Shown here: one piece after another, positions 17,436 to 27,673 of the stretch
How positions within the stretch are numbered: position 1 is the first letter of the stretch
Layout of the letters: each line of letters starts with the position of its first letter
The notes under the pieces: model-generated
Told to the model about the DNA's origin: nothing
The model's input: only the letters and a program-made list of their open reading frames with translations
Database searches by the model: none
Source of the DNA: Buttiauxella sp049686335
GTDB taxonomy: Bacteria; Pseudomonadota; Gammaproteobacteria; Enterobacterales; Enterobacteriaceae
Assembly: GCF_049686335.1 (NCBI RefSeq)
Contig: NZ_JBAVHX010000008.1
Span: 186,001 to 250,000, forward strand
Direction of reading: 5' to 3'
DNA: 64,000 bases
Translations under genes and position numbers: made by a program

Positions 17436-20400
17436 ATGACCGGAACTACGCAGCCTCTTGACCCCCTAAGTTTACCTTTGACAGGGGAGAGGCTGATTGA
17501 AGCCTCTGCCGGTACCGGAAAGACATTCACCATCGCAGCACTTTATTTACGCTTGCTGCTTGGGCTGGGAGGTGAAAATGCTCATCCTCGCCCGCTCTCC
17601 GTTGAAGAATTACTGGTCGTAACTTTTACTCAGGCAGCGACCGAAGAACTGCGTGGCCGCATTCGTGCCAACATTCATGAATTGCGCATTGCCTGCGTTC
17701 GCAACCGAACTGAAAATCCCCTGTTCCAAAGCTTGTTGGCGGAGATCCCCGATCTTCACCAGGCAGCCCGCATTTTGCGCCTTGCAGAACAGCAAATGGA
17801 TGATGCGGCTATTTTTACCATCCATGGCTTTTGCCAAAGAATGCTCAGCCTGAACGCTTTTGAATCGGGCATGCTGTTTGAACAACAGCTTATAGAAGAT
17901 GAATCGCTGTTACGCCGCCATGCTTGTGCCGATTTCTGGCGCCGCCATTGTTACCCTCTGCCGAAGCCGATAGCGCAAGTGATGGCCGAGCAATGGGCAG
18001 GGCCGGAAGAATTGCTCAGGGATATAAACAGCTGGCTGCAGGGTGAGCAGCCGGTCCTGAAGCAACCGCCTGCAGATGATGAAACGCTGCTCGCTCGCCA
18101 TCAAAAGATCATTACAGCCATTGAGGATGTGAAAACGCAGTGGTGTGCCTGTGCGGATGATATTGCGCAAATTCTCAGTGAGGCCAAAATTGACCGCCGG
18201 AGTTATAGCAGTAAAAACTTACCTAACTGGCTGAATATTGTCGGTACCTGGGCGCAAACAGAAACCACGACTTATAAATTGCCAGAGCAGCTCGAGCGTT
18301 TCTCTCAATCGATGTTAGATGAGAAAACCAAAGAAGGTCAACCGCCGCAACACCCTGTTTTCAGAGCGATTAATGCGCTTCTGAGCGAACCGCTAACGCT
18401 GCGTGATTTGGTTATCGCCCGCGCAATGGCTGAAATCCGCTACACCGTGCAGCAGGAAAAACGTCGTCGTGGCGAACTGGGTTTCGACGATATGCTGACT
18501 CGTCTGGATGAAGCGCTGCATAAACCCGGTGGTGATGCGCTAGCTGCTGCCATTCGTGGCCGTTTCCCAGCGGCGATGATTGATGAATTCCAGGACACCG
18601 ATCCGCAGCAATATCGAATTTTCAGACGTTTATATATCAATCAGCCTGACACCGCGCTGTTGCTTATCGGTGACCCAAAACAGGCGATTTACGCATTCCG
18701 TGGCGCGGATATTTTTACCTATATGAAAGCGCGTCATGAGGTAAGTGCCCACTACACGTTGGATACCAACTGGCGATCATCTCCAGGGATGATAAGCAGC
18801 GTCAATACGCTGTTCCAGCAACTGGATAATCCATTCTTATTCCAGCAAATTCCTTTCTTAGCAGTGAAAGCTGCGGCAAAAAATAACGGCCTGCGTTTTA
18901 CCTTTAAAGGTAAAAGTCAGGCGGCGATGACATTCTGGACACAGTCGGGCGATGGTTGTGGAGTGAGTGATTACCAACAAACTATGGCCATGCAGTGCGC
19001 ACAGCAGATTCGCGACTGGTTGAGTGCCGGACAGCGCGGCGACGCTTTACTGTGGAAAGGCGAAACATCGCGGCCGGTAAAGTCGTCTGACATTACCATT
19101 CTGGTGCGCAGCCGTGGTGAGGCTTCTATTGTGCGCGAAGCCCTGGCGAGCCTGAACATTCCGTCCGTGTATCTTTCAAACCGTGACTCGGTGTTTGCCA
19201 CGCCGGAAGCGCGAGAAATATTGTGGATTTTGCAGGCGGTGCTGGCACCGGAAATTGAAACCGCACTGCGCAGTGCAGTCGCGACCAGTATGTTGGGTCT
19301 TGATGCCCGCATGATTGAAGCACTTAACGAAGATGAAAATGCCTGGGATCAACTGGTCGAAGAGTTTTCAGAATATCGAAATACCTGGCTGCGACGGGGT
19401 GTGATGCCGATGCTGCGAGCACTTATTGCCCGCCGCCAGATAGCTGAAAACTTGCTGGCAACACCGGGTGGTGAGCGCCGTCTGACCGATATTCTGCACA
19501 TCAGTGAACTGCTACAAGAAGAAGCGTCGCAGACTGACAGCGAACATGCTTTGGTCCGATGGTTGGCGCAGCAAGTTGCCGAACCTGACAGCAACGCGTT
19601 TAGCCAACAATTACGCCTCGAAAGTGACAGGCATCTGGTACAGGTGGTCACTATTCACAAATCAAAAGGGCTCGAATACCCGCTGGTTTGGCTGCCGTTC
19701 ATCGCTAACTATCGTGCGCAAAGCAGCGGCTTATACCACGACCGCTCGACATACTCACCGTTGCTGGATTTAAGCGACGACGCGGAGAGTCTAAGCCTCG
19801 CAGAAGAAGAGCGTTTGGCGGAAGATTTACGTCTGCTGTATGTCGCTCTGACGCGTTCTATTTGGCATTGCAGTATTGGCGTGGCGCCGTTATTTAAAGG
19901 CAACCGTGCCAAAAAAGGGGCCAGCGACCTGCATCTCGGGGCATTGGGTTATCTGCTGCAAAAAGGTGAAGCGAAAGATGCAGCGGGACTACAGTCTTGC
20001 TTAACGCAGCTGGCGAGCGAGTCGATAAATATCAAAGAAGCTCATTCTGATGATTTCACCCCATGGCAGCCGGTGAGTGCTGAACTCCCGCAACTGAGCG
20101 CCCGGGTGATGAAACGCCAGGTGGCTGATAACTGGCGCGTGACCAGTTATTCTGGTTTGCAACAGCACGGCAGCAGCCTCGCACAGGATTTGTTGCCGCG
20201 CCTCGATGTGGATGCCGCAGGCGTGGCTCCCGTACAAAGTGAGTCATTACTTACTCCGCACACCTTCCCGCGTGGGGCCGGACCGGGCACCTTCCTCCAT
20301 AGCTTATTTGAAGGCATTGATTTTACGCAGCCAGTTAACGATGTCTGGATTGCCGAACAACTGGCGGCACCTGGCTTTGGCGAGGAGTGGCAGCCGATAT

Positions 20401-20996
20401 TAAGCGAATGGCTGAACACCATTTTGCAGGCACCATTAAATGAAACCGGCGTGTCCCTGAGCCAGTTAACACCGAAGGAAAAACAGGTCGAGCTGGAGTT
20501 TTATCTGCCGATTGAGAGTGATTTACAGGCCGTGCAACTGGACAAGCTGGTGCGTGAATATGATCCATTATCGTCAGGTTGCCCGCCTTTAAACTTCAAA
20601 CAAGTCCGCGGCATGCTGAAAGGCTTTATCGACCTGGTGTTCCGCTGGGAAGGGCGTTATTACCTGCTGGATTACAAGTCGAACTGGCTAGGCGAAGACA
20701 GCAGCGCTTACACCCAGGAAGCCATGGCGATGGCGATGCAATCTCATCGTTATGACCTTCAATATCAGCTATATACGTTGGCGCTGCACCGCTATTTACG
20801 TCATCGCATTGCGGATTATGGCTACCAGACTCACTTCGGCGGTGTTATCTACCTGTTCTTACGCGGCGTTGAATCTAACGGCTCGTCCCAGGGAATATTT
20901 GCCACGCGTCCGGATGAACAGTTAATTGCACAAATGGATGCACTTTTTGCGGTGAAAACGACTGTTGCGGAACAAAAGGATGAGGTTGCGCCATGA
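17436..20996 (+). CDS. recB: RecB helicase-nuclease subunit of RecBCD
   Basis: 1186 residues against 1180 in E. coli. RecB is the 3'-5' SF1 helicase and carries the sole nuclease site of the complex, which resects double-strand ends up to Chi. The Walker A motif is ASAGTGKT at residues 23-30; later helicase motifs include DEFQDTDPQQY, GDPKQAIYAFRGAD and VVTIHKSKGLEYPLV. The C-terminal nuclease core shows the acidic-lysine motif LLDYKSNW. The start is forced to 17436 by an in-frame stop just before it. It overlaps recD by 4 bases (ATGA). Confidence 0.98.
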   Translation: MTGTTQPLDPLSLPLTGERLIEASAGTGKTFTIAALYLRLLLGLGGENAHPRPLSVEELLVVTFTQAATEELRGRIRANIHELRIACVRNRTENPLFQSLLAEIPDLHQAARILRLAEQQMDDAAIFTIHGFCQRMLSLNAFESGMLFEQQLIEDESLLRRHACADFWRRHCYPLPKPIAQVMAEQWAGPEELLRDINSWLQGEQPVLKQPPADDETLLARHQKIITAIEDVKTQWCACADDIAQILSEAKIDRRSYSSKNLPNWLNIVGTWAQTETTTYKLPEQLERFSQSMLDEKTKEGQPPQHPVFRAINALLSEPLTLRDLVIARAMAEIRYTVQQEKRRRGELGFDDMLTRLDEALHKPGGDALAAAIRGRFPAAMIDEFQDTDPQQYRIFRRLYINQPDTALLLIGDPKQAIYAFRGADIFTYMKARHEVSAHYTLDTNWRSSPGMISSVNTLFQQLDNPFLFQQIPFLAVKAAAKNNGLRFTFKGKSQAAMTFWTQSGDGCGVSDYQQTMAMQCAQQIRDWLSAGQRGDALLWKGETSRPVKSSDITILVRSRGEASIVREALASLNIPSVYLSNRDSVFATPEAREILWILQAVLAPEIETALRSAVATSMLGLDARMIEALNEDENAWDQLVEEFSEYRNTWLRRGVMPMLRALIARRQIAENLLATPGGERRLTDILHISELLQEEASQTDSEHALVRWLAQQVAEPDSNAFSQQLRLESDRHLVQVVTIHKSKGLEYPLVWLPFIANYRAQSSGLYHDRSTYSPLLDLSDDAESLSLAEEERLAEDLRLLYVALTRSIWHCSIGVAPLFKGNRAKKGASDLHLGALGYLLQKGEAKDAAGLQSCLTQLASESINIKEAHSDDFTPWQPVSAELPQLSARVMKRQVADNWRVTSYSGLQQHGSSLAQDLLPRLDVDAAGVAPVQSESLLTPHTFPRGAGPGTFLHSLFEGIDFTQPVNDVWIAEQLAAPGFGEEWQPILSEWLNTILQAPLNETGVSLSQLTPKEKQVELEFYLPIESDLQAVQLDKLVREYDPLSSGCPPLNFKQVRGMLKGFIDLVFRWEGRYYLLDYKSNWLGEDSSAYTQEAMAMAMQSHRYDLQYQLYTLALHRYLRHRIADYGYQTHFGGVIYLFLRGVESNGSSQGIFATRPDEQLIAQMDALFAVKTTVAEQKDEVAP

Positions 20997-22828
20997 AAAT
21001 GTCTGAGCTGTTACAGCAAGCGGTCGAGCAGAAGTTAATGCGATCTCTCGATGCGCAATTCGCCATGATGATTGCCGGTGATGACCAACCTGCCGTGATG
21101 CTGGCGGCGGCGCTTGTCAGCCATGATGCTGGTGAAGGCCATGTGTGCCTGCCTCTTTCACGTTTAACGCGCGAATTCTGCTTTGACGGTCGGCAGCCTG
21201 ATTTGGCGGAACAGTTGTTTGTGCAGGCCAAAGCAGAGTCCGGCTGGCGCGAAGTACTGCAGGCTTCAGAGGCGGTGAGTGAGTACGAAGGTGCCACGCC
21301 GTTAAAGCTGATTGGCGAACGGTTGTATCTCAATCGGATGTGGCAAAACGAACTGTTGGTTGCGCAGTTTTTTGGTGAGGAAAATTGCGCGATAGCTCTC
21401 GACGAAGCGCAGGTTATCAGCGTTCTCAATCAGCTTTTTGAACCGATGGCGGATACCGACTGGCAAAAAGTGGCGGCTGCTGTCGCGCTAACGCGACGGA
21501 TTTCGGTGATTTCCGGAGGCCCCGGCACTGGCAAAACGACGACGGTGGCGAAGTTGCTCGCAGCCCTGGTTCAGCTCACCAGTACCACGCCTTTGCGCAT
21601 TCAACTGGCGGCTCCGACGGGTAAAGCCGCGGCGCGATTAACGGAATCACTGGGTTCAGCGTTACGCCGTTTGCCGCTGGATGATGCGCAGAAAGCCGCA
21701 CTGCCGAACGACGCCTGCACCTTGCACCGTTTATTGGGCGCACAACCAAATAGCCAGCGCCTGCGTTATCACGCCGGAAATCCGTTGCATCTTGATGTGC
21801 TGGTGGTGGATGAAGCCTCAATGGTCGACTTACCGATGATGGCTAAGTTGATTAACGCCTTGCCGCCACATGCGCGGGTTATTTTCCTCGGGGATCGCGA
21901 TCAACTGGCATCCGTGGAAGCAGGTGCGGTACTGGGGGATATTTGCTACTACGTTACACATGGCTATCCACCTGTAAGAGCGGCGGAGTTAAGTCGACTG
22001 ACCGGCTACTCACTGCCTGCAGGGGAGGGAAGCCTGGCGAGCGTGCTGCGCGATGGGCTCTGTTTGCTGCAAAAAAGCTACCGCTTTGATAGCAAGTCCG
22101 GTATCGGGCAATTGGCATTTGCCGTCAACGCCAGCGATGTGAAACAGGCCAAAGAGGTCTTTTCCAAAGGCTTTGGCGATATTTCAAAGCAGCCACTGCG
22201 TGAGACTGAAGATTACGCGTTGATGATTGCCGATGCGGTGGAAGGATATCGGCCATATCTGGAGCTCATACGCCAAAATGCAGAACCCGCCGCGATCCTT
22301 GACGCCTTCGGGCGCTATCAGTTGTTATGCGCACTGCGAGATGGCCCGTTTGGTGTTAGTGGTCTGAATAACCGCATCGAGCAGGCGCTGGTTCAAAAAC
22401 GATTGATTGAGCGACCAAACCCGACGGTCTCGCGATGGTATAACGGCAGACCAATAATGATTTCCCGTAACGACAGTTCGCTGGGATTGTTCAACGGGGA
22501 TATTGGTATTGCGTTGGATAGAGGTGAGGGGCTGCGCGTCTGGTTCCCGATGCCTGATGGCACCATCAAGTCTGTACAACCGAGTCGTTTACCCGGGCAT
22601 GACACCGCCTATGCGATGACAGTGCATAAATCCCAGGGCTCGGAATTTGAGCATGCGGCTCTGGTTCTGCCAAATCAATATACGGCTGTAGTGACGCGCG
22701 AACTGGTTTATACCGCGATCACACGTGCTCGCAGTCAGTTGTCTTTATATGCCGATGATCGAGTACTGGAAAAGGCGATAACCACGAAAACGGAGCGACG
22801 TAGCGGGTTAATGGAAAGTTTTAACTAG
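20993..22828 (+). CDS. recD: RecD, 5'-3' helicase subunit of RecBCD
   Basis: 611 residues against 608 in E. coli. RecD is the SF1B motor that drives the 5'-ended strand and licenses nuclease activity before Chi. Walker A is GGPGTGKTT with K181; motif II is VVDEASMVDLP, followed by FLGDRDQLASVEAGAVLGD. The C-terminal stretch MTVHKSQGSEFEHAAL is typical. The start codon overlaps the recB stop (ATGA), so the pair is translationally coupled. The N-terminal 150 residues, which dock on RecC, are the least conserved part. Confidence 0.97.
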   Translation: MKMSELLQQAVEQKLMRSLDAQFAMMIAGDDQPAVMLAAALVSHDAGEGHVCLPLSRLTREFCFDGRQPDLAEQLFVQAKAESGWREVLQASEAVSEYEGATPLKLIGERLYLNRMWQNELLVAQFFGEENCAIALDEAQVISVLNQLFEPMADTDWQKVAAAVALTRRISVISGGPGTGKTTTVAKLLAALVQLTSTTPLRIQLAAPTGKAAARLTESLGSALRRLPLDDAQKAALPNDACTLHRLLGAQPNSQRLRYHAGNPLHLDVLVVDEASMVDLPMMAKLINALPPHARVIFLGDRDQLASVEAGAVLGDICYYVTHGYPPVRAAELSRLTGYSLPAGEGSLASVLRDGLCLLQKSYRFDSKSGIGQLAFAVNASDVKQAKEVFSKGFGDISKQPLRETEDYALMIADAVEGYRPYLELIRQNAEPAAILDAFGRYQLLCALRDGPFGVSGLNNRIEQALVQKRLIERPNPTVSRWYNGRPIMISRNDSSLGLFNGDIGIALDRGEGLRVWFPMPDGTIKSVQPSRLPGHDTAYAMTVHKSQGSEFEHAALVLPNQYTAVVTRELVYTAITRARSQLSLYADDRVLEKAITTKTERRSGLMESFN

Positions 22829-22862
22829 CCCCAAAGGTGCAACCAGGGTCGATGAACGGGTT

Positions 22863-22943
22863 TTGTAGGGTGGATAAGCGAAGCGTCATCCACCAATTTT
22901 AGCCAGTATTGTCGGATGACGCTTCGCTTATCCGACCTACGAA
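22863..22943. repeat. Inverted pair of REP-type elements between recD and argA
   Basis: Two REP-like units in opposite orientation, GGATAAGCGAAGCGTCATCC at about 22872-22891 and GGATGACGCTTCGCTTATCC at about 22913-22932, each flanked by the CCTAC/GTAGG ends typical of enterobacterial REP/BIME sequences. They lie between converging genes. Confidence 0.75.
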
Positions 22944-22955
22944 GGGAGTTTGAGA

Positions 22956-24287
22956 TTACGCTAAATCTGCCATCAGCACTTTTGAGCGGCGCTGATAGTT
23001 GTACATCTCTTTTTTGCTTTCTGGCAGCAGCTCGACATCGACCGGCATAAAGCCACGTTCCTGGAACCAGTGAATGCTACGAGTGGTCAGGACAAACAGC
23101 TTACTGAGCCCCATCTGCCGGGCCTGGGTGGCAATGCGTTGCAGCAAGACTTCACCGCGTGATGAACTGCGATAATCAGGATGCACCGCAACACAGGCCA
23201 TTTCACCAATCCCTTCTTCCTGGAACGGATAGAGTGCTGCACAAGCGATGGTCAGATTGTCGCGCTGGATAATGGTGAACTTATCGATCTCCATCTCCAG
23301 TTGCTCGCGCGAGCGACGCACCAGAATCCCTTGCTGCTCCAGCGGACGAATGAGTTCCAGAATGCCGCCGATATCGTTAATCGTCGCGCGGCGAATTTGC
23401 TCCGCACTCTCCATCACGATTTGCGTACCGATACCATCTCGAGAGAACAACTCCTGCAATAGCGCACCATCTTCTTGATAGCTGATCAAATGGCTACGCC
23501 GCACGCCGCTACGGCAGGCTTTAACTGCGCCGCGCAGAAAACGCACGGTGCCAGAATGGTAATCACCGGCTTCTTCCAGCTCTTCAATGCGTTTTTGTGC
23601 ATCGTTAGGGAAGAGTTCTGACACGATATTGCCGTTATCGTCGATAACGCCCTGTGAAGAGCAGAAACCAATCATTTTTTCGGCTTTGAGTTTGACGGCC
23701 AGTTGCGTGGCAATTTCTTCAGAGGTGAGATTGAAGCTTTCACCTGTGACGGAAACAGCAACCGGGCCCATCAAGACAATCGCCCCGTTATCCAGCTGGC
23801 GATGAATGGCTTCTTCGTCGATACGACGAACACGACCACTGTGGCAATAATCCACACCATCATCCACGCCCAACGGCTGCGCGATAATAAAGTTACCGCT
23901 GACGACGTTGATATGCGCCCCTTGCAACGGAGTGTTGCCAAGGCTCATGGACAAACGTGCAGTAATATCCAGCTGTAATAAACCGGCGGCCTGTTTAACC
24001 AGCTCCAGGGTTTTTGCATCGGTGACACGCGTATGTTTGTGATAGAGAGGTTCATGATTATGCGAAGCCAGATTGGCATCAATCTGCGGGCGCGCGCCAT
24101 ACACTACCACCAGACGAATCCCCAGGCTGTGCAACAGCCCAATATCGTTAACGATACTGGAAAAGTTCTCGTGTTCAATGGCTTCGCCGCCAAGCATAAT
24201 GACAAACGTTTTTCCCCGATGGGCATTTATATAGGGAACAGAATGGCGGAATCCCTGTACCAGTTCGGTTCTACGTTCCTTCACCAC
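22956..24287 (-). CDS. argA: ArgA, N-acetylglutamate synthase
   Basis: 443 residues, identical in length to E. coli ArgA. It acetylates glutamate with acetyl-CoA, the first and arginine-inhibited step of arginine synthesis. The N-terminal two thirds is an amino acid kinase-like domain (VIMLGGEAI, LVVVYGARPQI) that binds arginine. The C-terminal GNAT domain (about 295-443) contains ACVAVHPDYRSSSRGEVLL. The start at 24285-24287 gives MVKERRTELVQGFRHS. ARG boxes lie just upstream. It diverges from amiC, as in E. coli. Confidence 0.97.
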   Translation of the reverse strand: MVKERRTELVQGFRHSVPYINAHRGKTFVIMLGGEAIEHENFSSIVNDIGLLHSLGIRLVVVYGARPQIDANLASHNHEPLYHKHTRVTDAKTLELVKQAAGLLQLDITARLSMSLGNTPLQGAHINVVSGNFIIAQPLGVDDGVDYCHSGRVRRIDEEAIHRQLDNGAIVLMGPVAVSVTGESFNLTSEEIATQLAVKLKAEKMIGFCSSQGVIDDNGNIVSELFPNDAQKRIEELEEAGDYHSGTVRFLRGAVKACRSGVRRSHLISYQEDGALLQELFSRDGIGTQIVMESAEQIRRATINDIGGILELIRPLEQQGILVRRSREQLEMEIDKFTIIQRDNLTIACAALYPFQEEGIGEMACVAVHPDYRSSSRGEVLLQRIATQARQMGLSKLFVLTTRSIHWFQERGFMPVDVELLPESKKEMYNYQRRSKVLMADLA

Positions 24288-24300
24288 GGCAAGCCCTCAT

Positions 24301-24338
24301 TGCATGATTATTCGTAATTTCTGTATTTTTATTCTTTT
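24301..24338 (-). promoter_or_regulatory. Tandem ARG boxes (ArgR operator) of argA
   Basis: Read on the minus strand, GAATAAAAATACAG (24321-24334) and CGAATAATCATGCA (24301-24314) match the paired ArgR operators known upstream of argA in E. coli, in the same order and next to the gene. Confidence 0.75.
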
Positions 24339-24521
24339 ATTGCTCCAGGTGCAAGCAGCAATTGCCACAAAGCAGAAATTTCTGTGTCCCTGTCGCCAGG
24401 TACTTGATTGCGAATGTTTACCCTTTTATGAGTGACAGCCTCAGCCTGATTCGCTAAAGTTTTCGGCTCAAAAAATAAAATTGGTTATTCGGTTCACGGA
24501 AACACACCGCTCAGGAGAGCT

Positions 24522-25778
24522 ATGTCAGATTCCCGTTCATTAATTAGTCGTCGCCGTTTACTAAAGGGCGTAGGCGCTATGTGGCTACTCAGTGTAAGCC
24601 AGGTTGGCTTTGCAGCCTCAAGCCTGGTGGTTGCGGTACGTGTCTGGCCCGCATCGTCTTACACCCGAGTCACGCTGGAATCGAACCGGGAGCTTAAATA
24701 CCGACAGTTTGCATTAAGCAATCCTGACAGGGTGGTTGTCGACATAGAAGGTGTGAATTTAAATTCAGTATTGAAAGGCATCGGTGGTCAGATTCGTGGT
24801 GACGATCCTTTCATTAAGTCGGCGCGTGTGGGTCAGTTTGATCCGCAAACGGTGCGCATGGTTTTCGAGCTTAAGCAGAACGTCACGCCACATCTGTTTG
24901 CCCTGGCTCCGGTTGCTGAATTCAAAGAACGTCTGGTGATGGATCTCTATCCGGCCAATATGAACAGCGAGCAAGATCCGCTGCTGGCCTTGTTGGAAGA
25001 TTATAACAACGGAAAGTTGGACAAAGACACGCCTTCATCCCCGGAACAAGGGCCGAAACCGGGTAAAGCAGGGCGCGACAGACCGATTGTCATCATGTTA
25101 GATCCTGGCCACGGCGGGGAAGATCCCGGTGCGATTGGGCCGAACAAGACGCGTGAAAAAGACATTGTGTTGCAAATCGCCCGTCGTCTGAAAGCGCTGA
25201 TTGATAAAGAAGCGAACATGAAAGCCTATATGACGCGCAACGAGGATGTGTTTATCCCGTTAAAAGTCAGGGTGGCAAAAGCGCAGAAGCAACGTGCTGA
25301 TTTGTTTGTTTCTATTCATGCGGATGCCTTTACTTCGGGTGCGGCGCGTGGCTCTTCAGTTTTTGCGCTCTCAACCAAAGGTGCGACCAGTACCGCTGCA
25401 AAATTCCTTGCCCAAACTCAGAACGCCGCCGACTTAATCGGTGGGGTGAATAAGAGCGGCGACCGCTATCTCGACCATACAATGTTCGATATGGTCCAGT
25501 CATTGACCATCAACGATAGCCTGAAATTCGGCAAAGAAGTGCTAACCCGATTAGGACGCGTCAATAAACTGCATAAAAACAGCGTCGATCAGGCGGGGTT
25601 TGCAGTGTTGAAAGCGCCAGATATTCCATCGATTTTGGTGGAAACGGCATTCTTAAGTAACGTTGAAGAAGAGCGAAAGCTGCGTACCGCGACTTTCCAG
25701 CAGGAAGTGGCAGAGTCGATTCTGGCAGGTATTCGGGCTTATTTTGCGGATAGTTCGCGCTTAGCACGACGCGGTTAG
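24522..25778 (+). CDS. amiC: AmiC, periplasmic N-acetylmuramoyl-L-alanine amidase
   Basis: 418 residues (E. coli 417). It splits septal peptidoglycan between muramic acid and L-alanine during daughter-cell separation and is activated by NlpD. The Tat signal is visible as SRRRLLKG at residues 9-16, followed by a hydrophobic stretch. The AMIN domain (about 35-150), which targets the septum, is followed by a linker rich in Pro and charged residues, then the amidase_3 domain with zinc-ligand motifs MLDPGHGGEDPG, SIHADAF and the catalytic Glu in VETAFLSN. It is transcribed divergently from argA. Confidence 0.97.
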   Translation: MSDSRSLISRRRLLKGVGAMWLLSVSQVGFAASSLVVAVRVWPASSYTRVTLESNRELKYRQFALSNPDRVVVDIEGVNLNSVLKGIGGQIRGDDPFIKSARVGQFDPQTVRMVFELKQNVTPHLFALAPVAEFKERLVMDLYPANMNSEQDPLLALLEDYNNGKLDKDTPSSPEQGPKPGKAGRDRPIVIMLDPGHGGEDPGAIGPNKTREKDIVLQIARRLKALIDKEANMKAYMTRNEDVFIPLKVRVAKAQKQRADLFVSIHADAFTSGAARGSSVFALSTKGATSTAAKFLAQTQNAADLIGGVNKSGDRYLDHTMFDMVQSLTINDSLKFGKEVLTRLGRVNKLHKNSVDQAGFAVLKAPDIPSILVETAFLSNVEEERKLRTATFQQEVAESILAGIRAYFADSSRLARRG

Positions 25779-25786
25779 GTTAGAGC

Positions 25787-25868
25787 CTGTTTATTGTCGG
25801 ATGACGCTTGCGCTTATCCGACAATAAACAGCATTTCGTGGGGGATAAGCGTAAGCGTCATCCACCCA
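25787..25868. repeat. Long-armed REP palindrome plus a second REP between amiC and the tRNA genes
   Basis: The first unit is a palindrome with perfect 16-bp outer arms (25787-25802 with 25816-25831) around a GACGCTTGCGCTT centre. A second REP-type unit with GGATAAGCGTAAGCGTCATCC-like sequence lies at about 25843-25863. The pair sits between the amiC stop and the terminator of the converging tRNA operon. Confidence 0.75.
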
Positions 25869-25886
25869 ATAACGCGAATTTCAGAT

Positions 25887-25914
25887 ACAAAAAAAGCACC
25901 TGTAAAGGTGCTTT
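25887..25914 (-). terminator. Rho-independent terminator of the initiator tRNA operon
   Basis: Stem AAAGCACC (25893-25900) with GGTGCTTT (25907-25914). On the minus strand it is followed by a T run (A run on plus at 25887-25895). It lies 7 bases beyond the last tRNA. Confidence 0.85.
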
Positions 25915-25920
25915 AAATGT

Positions 25921-25997
<77 letters not shown>

Positions 25998-26059
25998 TCC
26001 GTAAACTTCTTTGGTACCCAAATGATTTTCATCATTGCGCGAATAATCAGCGACTTAGT

Positions 26060-26136
<77 letters not shown>

Positions 26137-26198
26137 TCCGTATAACTATTTTCTGCTAATGATTTTCATCACCGCGCTACTATCAGCGACTTTTTAAT

Positions 26199-26275
<77 letters not shown>

Positions 26276-26288
26276 TCCGTGGAAGCGC

Positions 26289-26316
26289 ACTATACTCTGC
26301 TCGGCTTTTGATGCAA
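26289..26316 (-). promoter_or_regulatory. Sigma-70 promoter of the initiator tRNA operon
   Basis: On the minus strand TTGCAT (26311-26316) and TATAGT (26289-26294) are separated by 16 bases, followed by a GC-rich discriminator (GCGC) typical of stringently controlled stable RNA promoters. The first tRNA starts 14 bases downstream. Confidence 0.75.
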
Positions 26317-26482
26317 CCCTTTTTTTAAAAAATACCCGATTTGTCTCATCTAATTGATAATAATTTAATTTAAGGTCAAATAGTGAACACATCTGGCTGC
26401 CAGGCGGCGCAACTCGTTTAATTCTTGCTGTGTGTTTGCTATCTTCCCGTGCGTGAAGCGGCATAAACAGGGCGAGGAAGTG

Positions 26483-27583
26483 ATGATAGGACGTTGGACT
26501 AAGTACATTGTAACAGGAGTGATGGTTGCCATTCTGGCTGGCTGTTCCTCGAAACCGACAAATAAAGGTCAGCAATATAAAGACGGGAAGTTTACCCAGC
26601 CTTTCTCCCTCGTAAACCAACCGGATGCGGTAGGGGCCCCGATTAACGGTGGTGACTTTGCTGAGCAAGTTAACCAGATTCGTTCCGCATCTCCTCGCCT
26701 CTATAATAGTAAGAGTGATGTTTACGGTGCCGTTCAGCAATGGCTGCAAGCCGGTGGCGACACCAGCAAGCTGAGCCAGTACGGTATCGACGCCTGGCAG
26801 ATGGAAGGTGCCGACAACTACGGTAACGTGCAATTCACGGGCTACTACACGCCGGTGGTGCAGGCGCGTTATACCCGTCAGGGTGAGTTCCAGTATCCTA
26901 TTTACCGCATGCCGCCAAAACGCGGGCGTTTACCGTCCCGTGCTGAAATCTACAGTGGCGCACTAAGCGACAACTACATTATTGCTTACAGCAACTCCTT
27001 AATGGATAACTTCATTATGGATGTCCAGGGCAGCGGCTATATCGACTTCGGTGATGGCCAGCCGTTAACCTTCTTTGGTTATGCAGGGAAGAACGGCCAC
27101 GCTTATCGCAGTATCGGCAAAGTGCTTATCGACCGCGGAGAAGTGAAGAAAGAAGATATGTCGATGCAGGCGATTCGTCACTGGGGTGAAACTCACACCC
27201 AGGCCGAAGTGCAGGAGCTGCTTGAGCAGAATCCATCTTTCGTCTTCTTTAAACCTGCCAGCTTCGCGCCAGTGAAAGGTGCGAGCGCCGTGCCGTTAAT
27301 TGGCCGTGCTTCTGTGGCTTCCGACCGTTCTATTATTCCCGCAGGCACCACCATTCTGGCTGAAGTCCCGTTACTGGATAACAATGGGAAATTCAGTGGG
27401 CAATATGAATTGCGTGTCATGGTGGCGTTAGATGTGGGTGGCGCGATTAAAGGCCAGCACTTCGACATTTACCAGGGTATTGGAGCTGATGCCGGTCACC
27501 GTGCGGGTTGGTATAATCACTATGGCCGCGTTTGGGTGCTGAAAAACGCACCAGGCACCACTAACAGCGTATTTACTGGTTAA
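26483..27583 (+). CDS. mltA: MltA, membrane-bound lytic transglycosylase A
   Basis: 366 residues (E. coli 365). An outer-membrane lipoprotein that cleaves the glycan strand of peptidoglycan with formation of 1,6-anhydromuramic acid. The start is placed at the ATG at 26483 (MIGRWTKYIVTG), which yields a proper signal peptide and lipobox LAGC at residues 18-21; the frame opens upstream at 26432 without support. The central double-psi barrel domain holds QFTGYYTPVVQAR, and the C-terminal 3D domain carries VALDVGGAIKGQHFDIYQGIG with its conserved Asp residues. Confidence 0.96.
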   Translation: MIGRWTKYIVTGVMVAILAGCSSKPTNKGQQYKDGKFTQPFSLVNQPDAVGAPINGGDFAEQVNQIRSASPRLYNSKSDVYGAVQQWLQAGGDTSKLSQYGIDAWQMEGADNYGNVQFTGYYTPVVQARYTRQGEFQYPIYRMPPKRGRLPSRAEIYSGALSDNYIIAYSNSLMDNFIMDVQGSGYIDFGDGQPLTFFGYAGKNGHAYRSIGKVLIDRGEVKKEDMSMQAIRHWGETHTQAEVQELLEQNPSFVFFKPASFAPVKGASAVPLIGRASVASDRSIIPAGTTILAEVPLLDNNGKFSGQYELRVMVALDVGGAIKGQHFDIYQGIGADAGHRAGWYNHYGRVWVLKNAPGTTNSVFTG

Positions 27584-27673
27584 TCCCTCCTGTTTCCCCT
27601 CTGCGGGCTGTATAATCAGCCCGCAAGCTCATCCTAATTCAGTACCCGCAAAGATTTTTCCGAGGATAACGTC

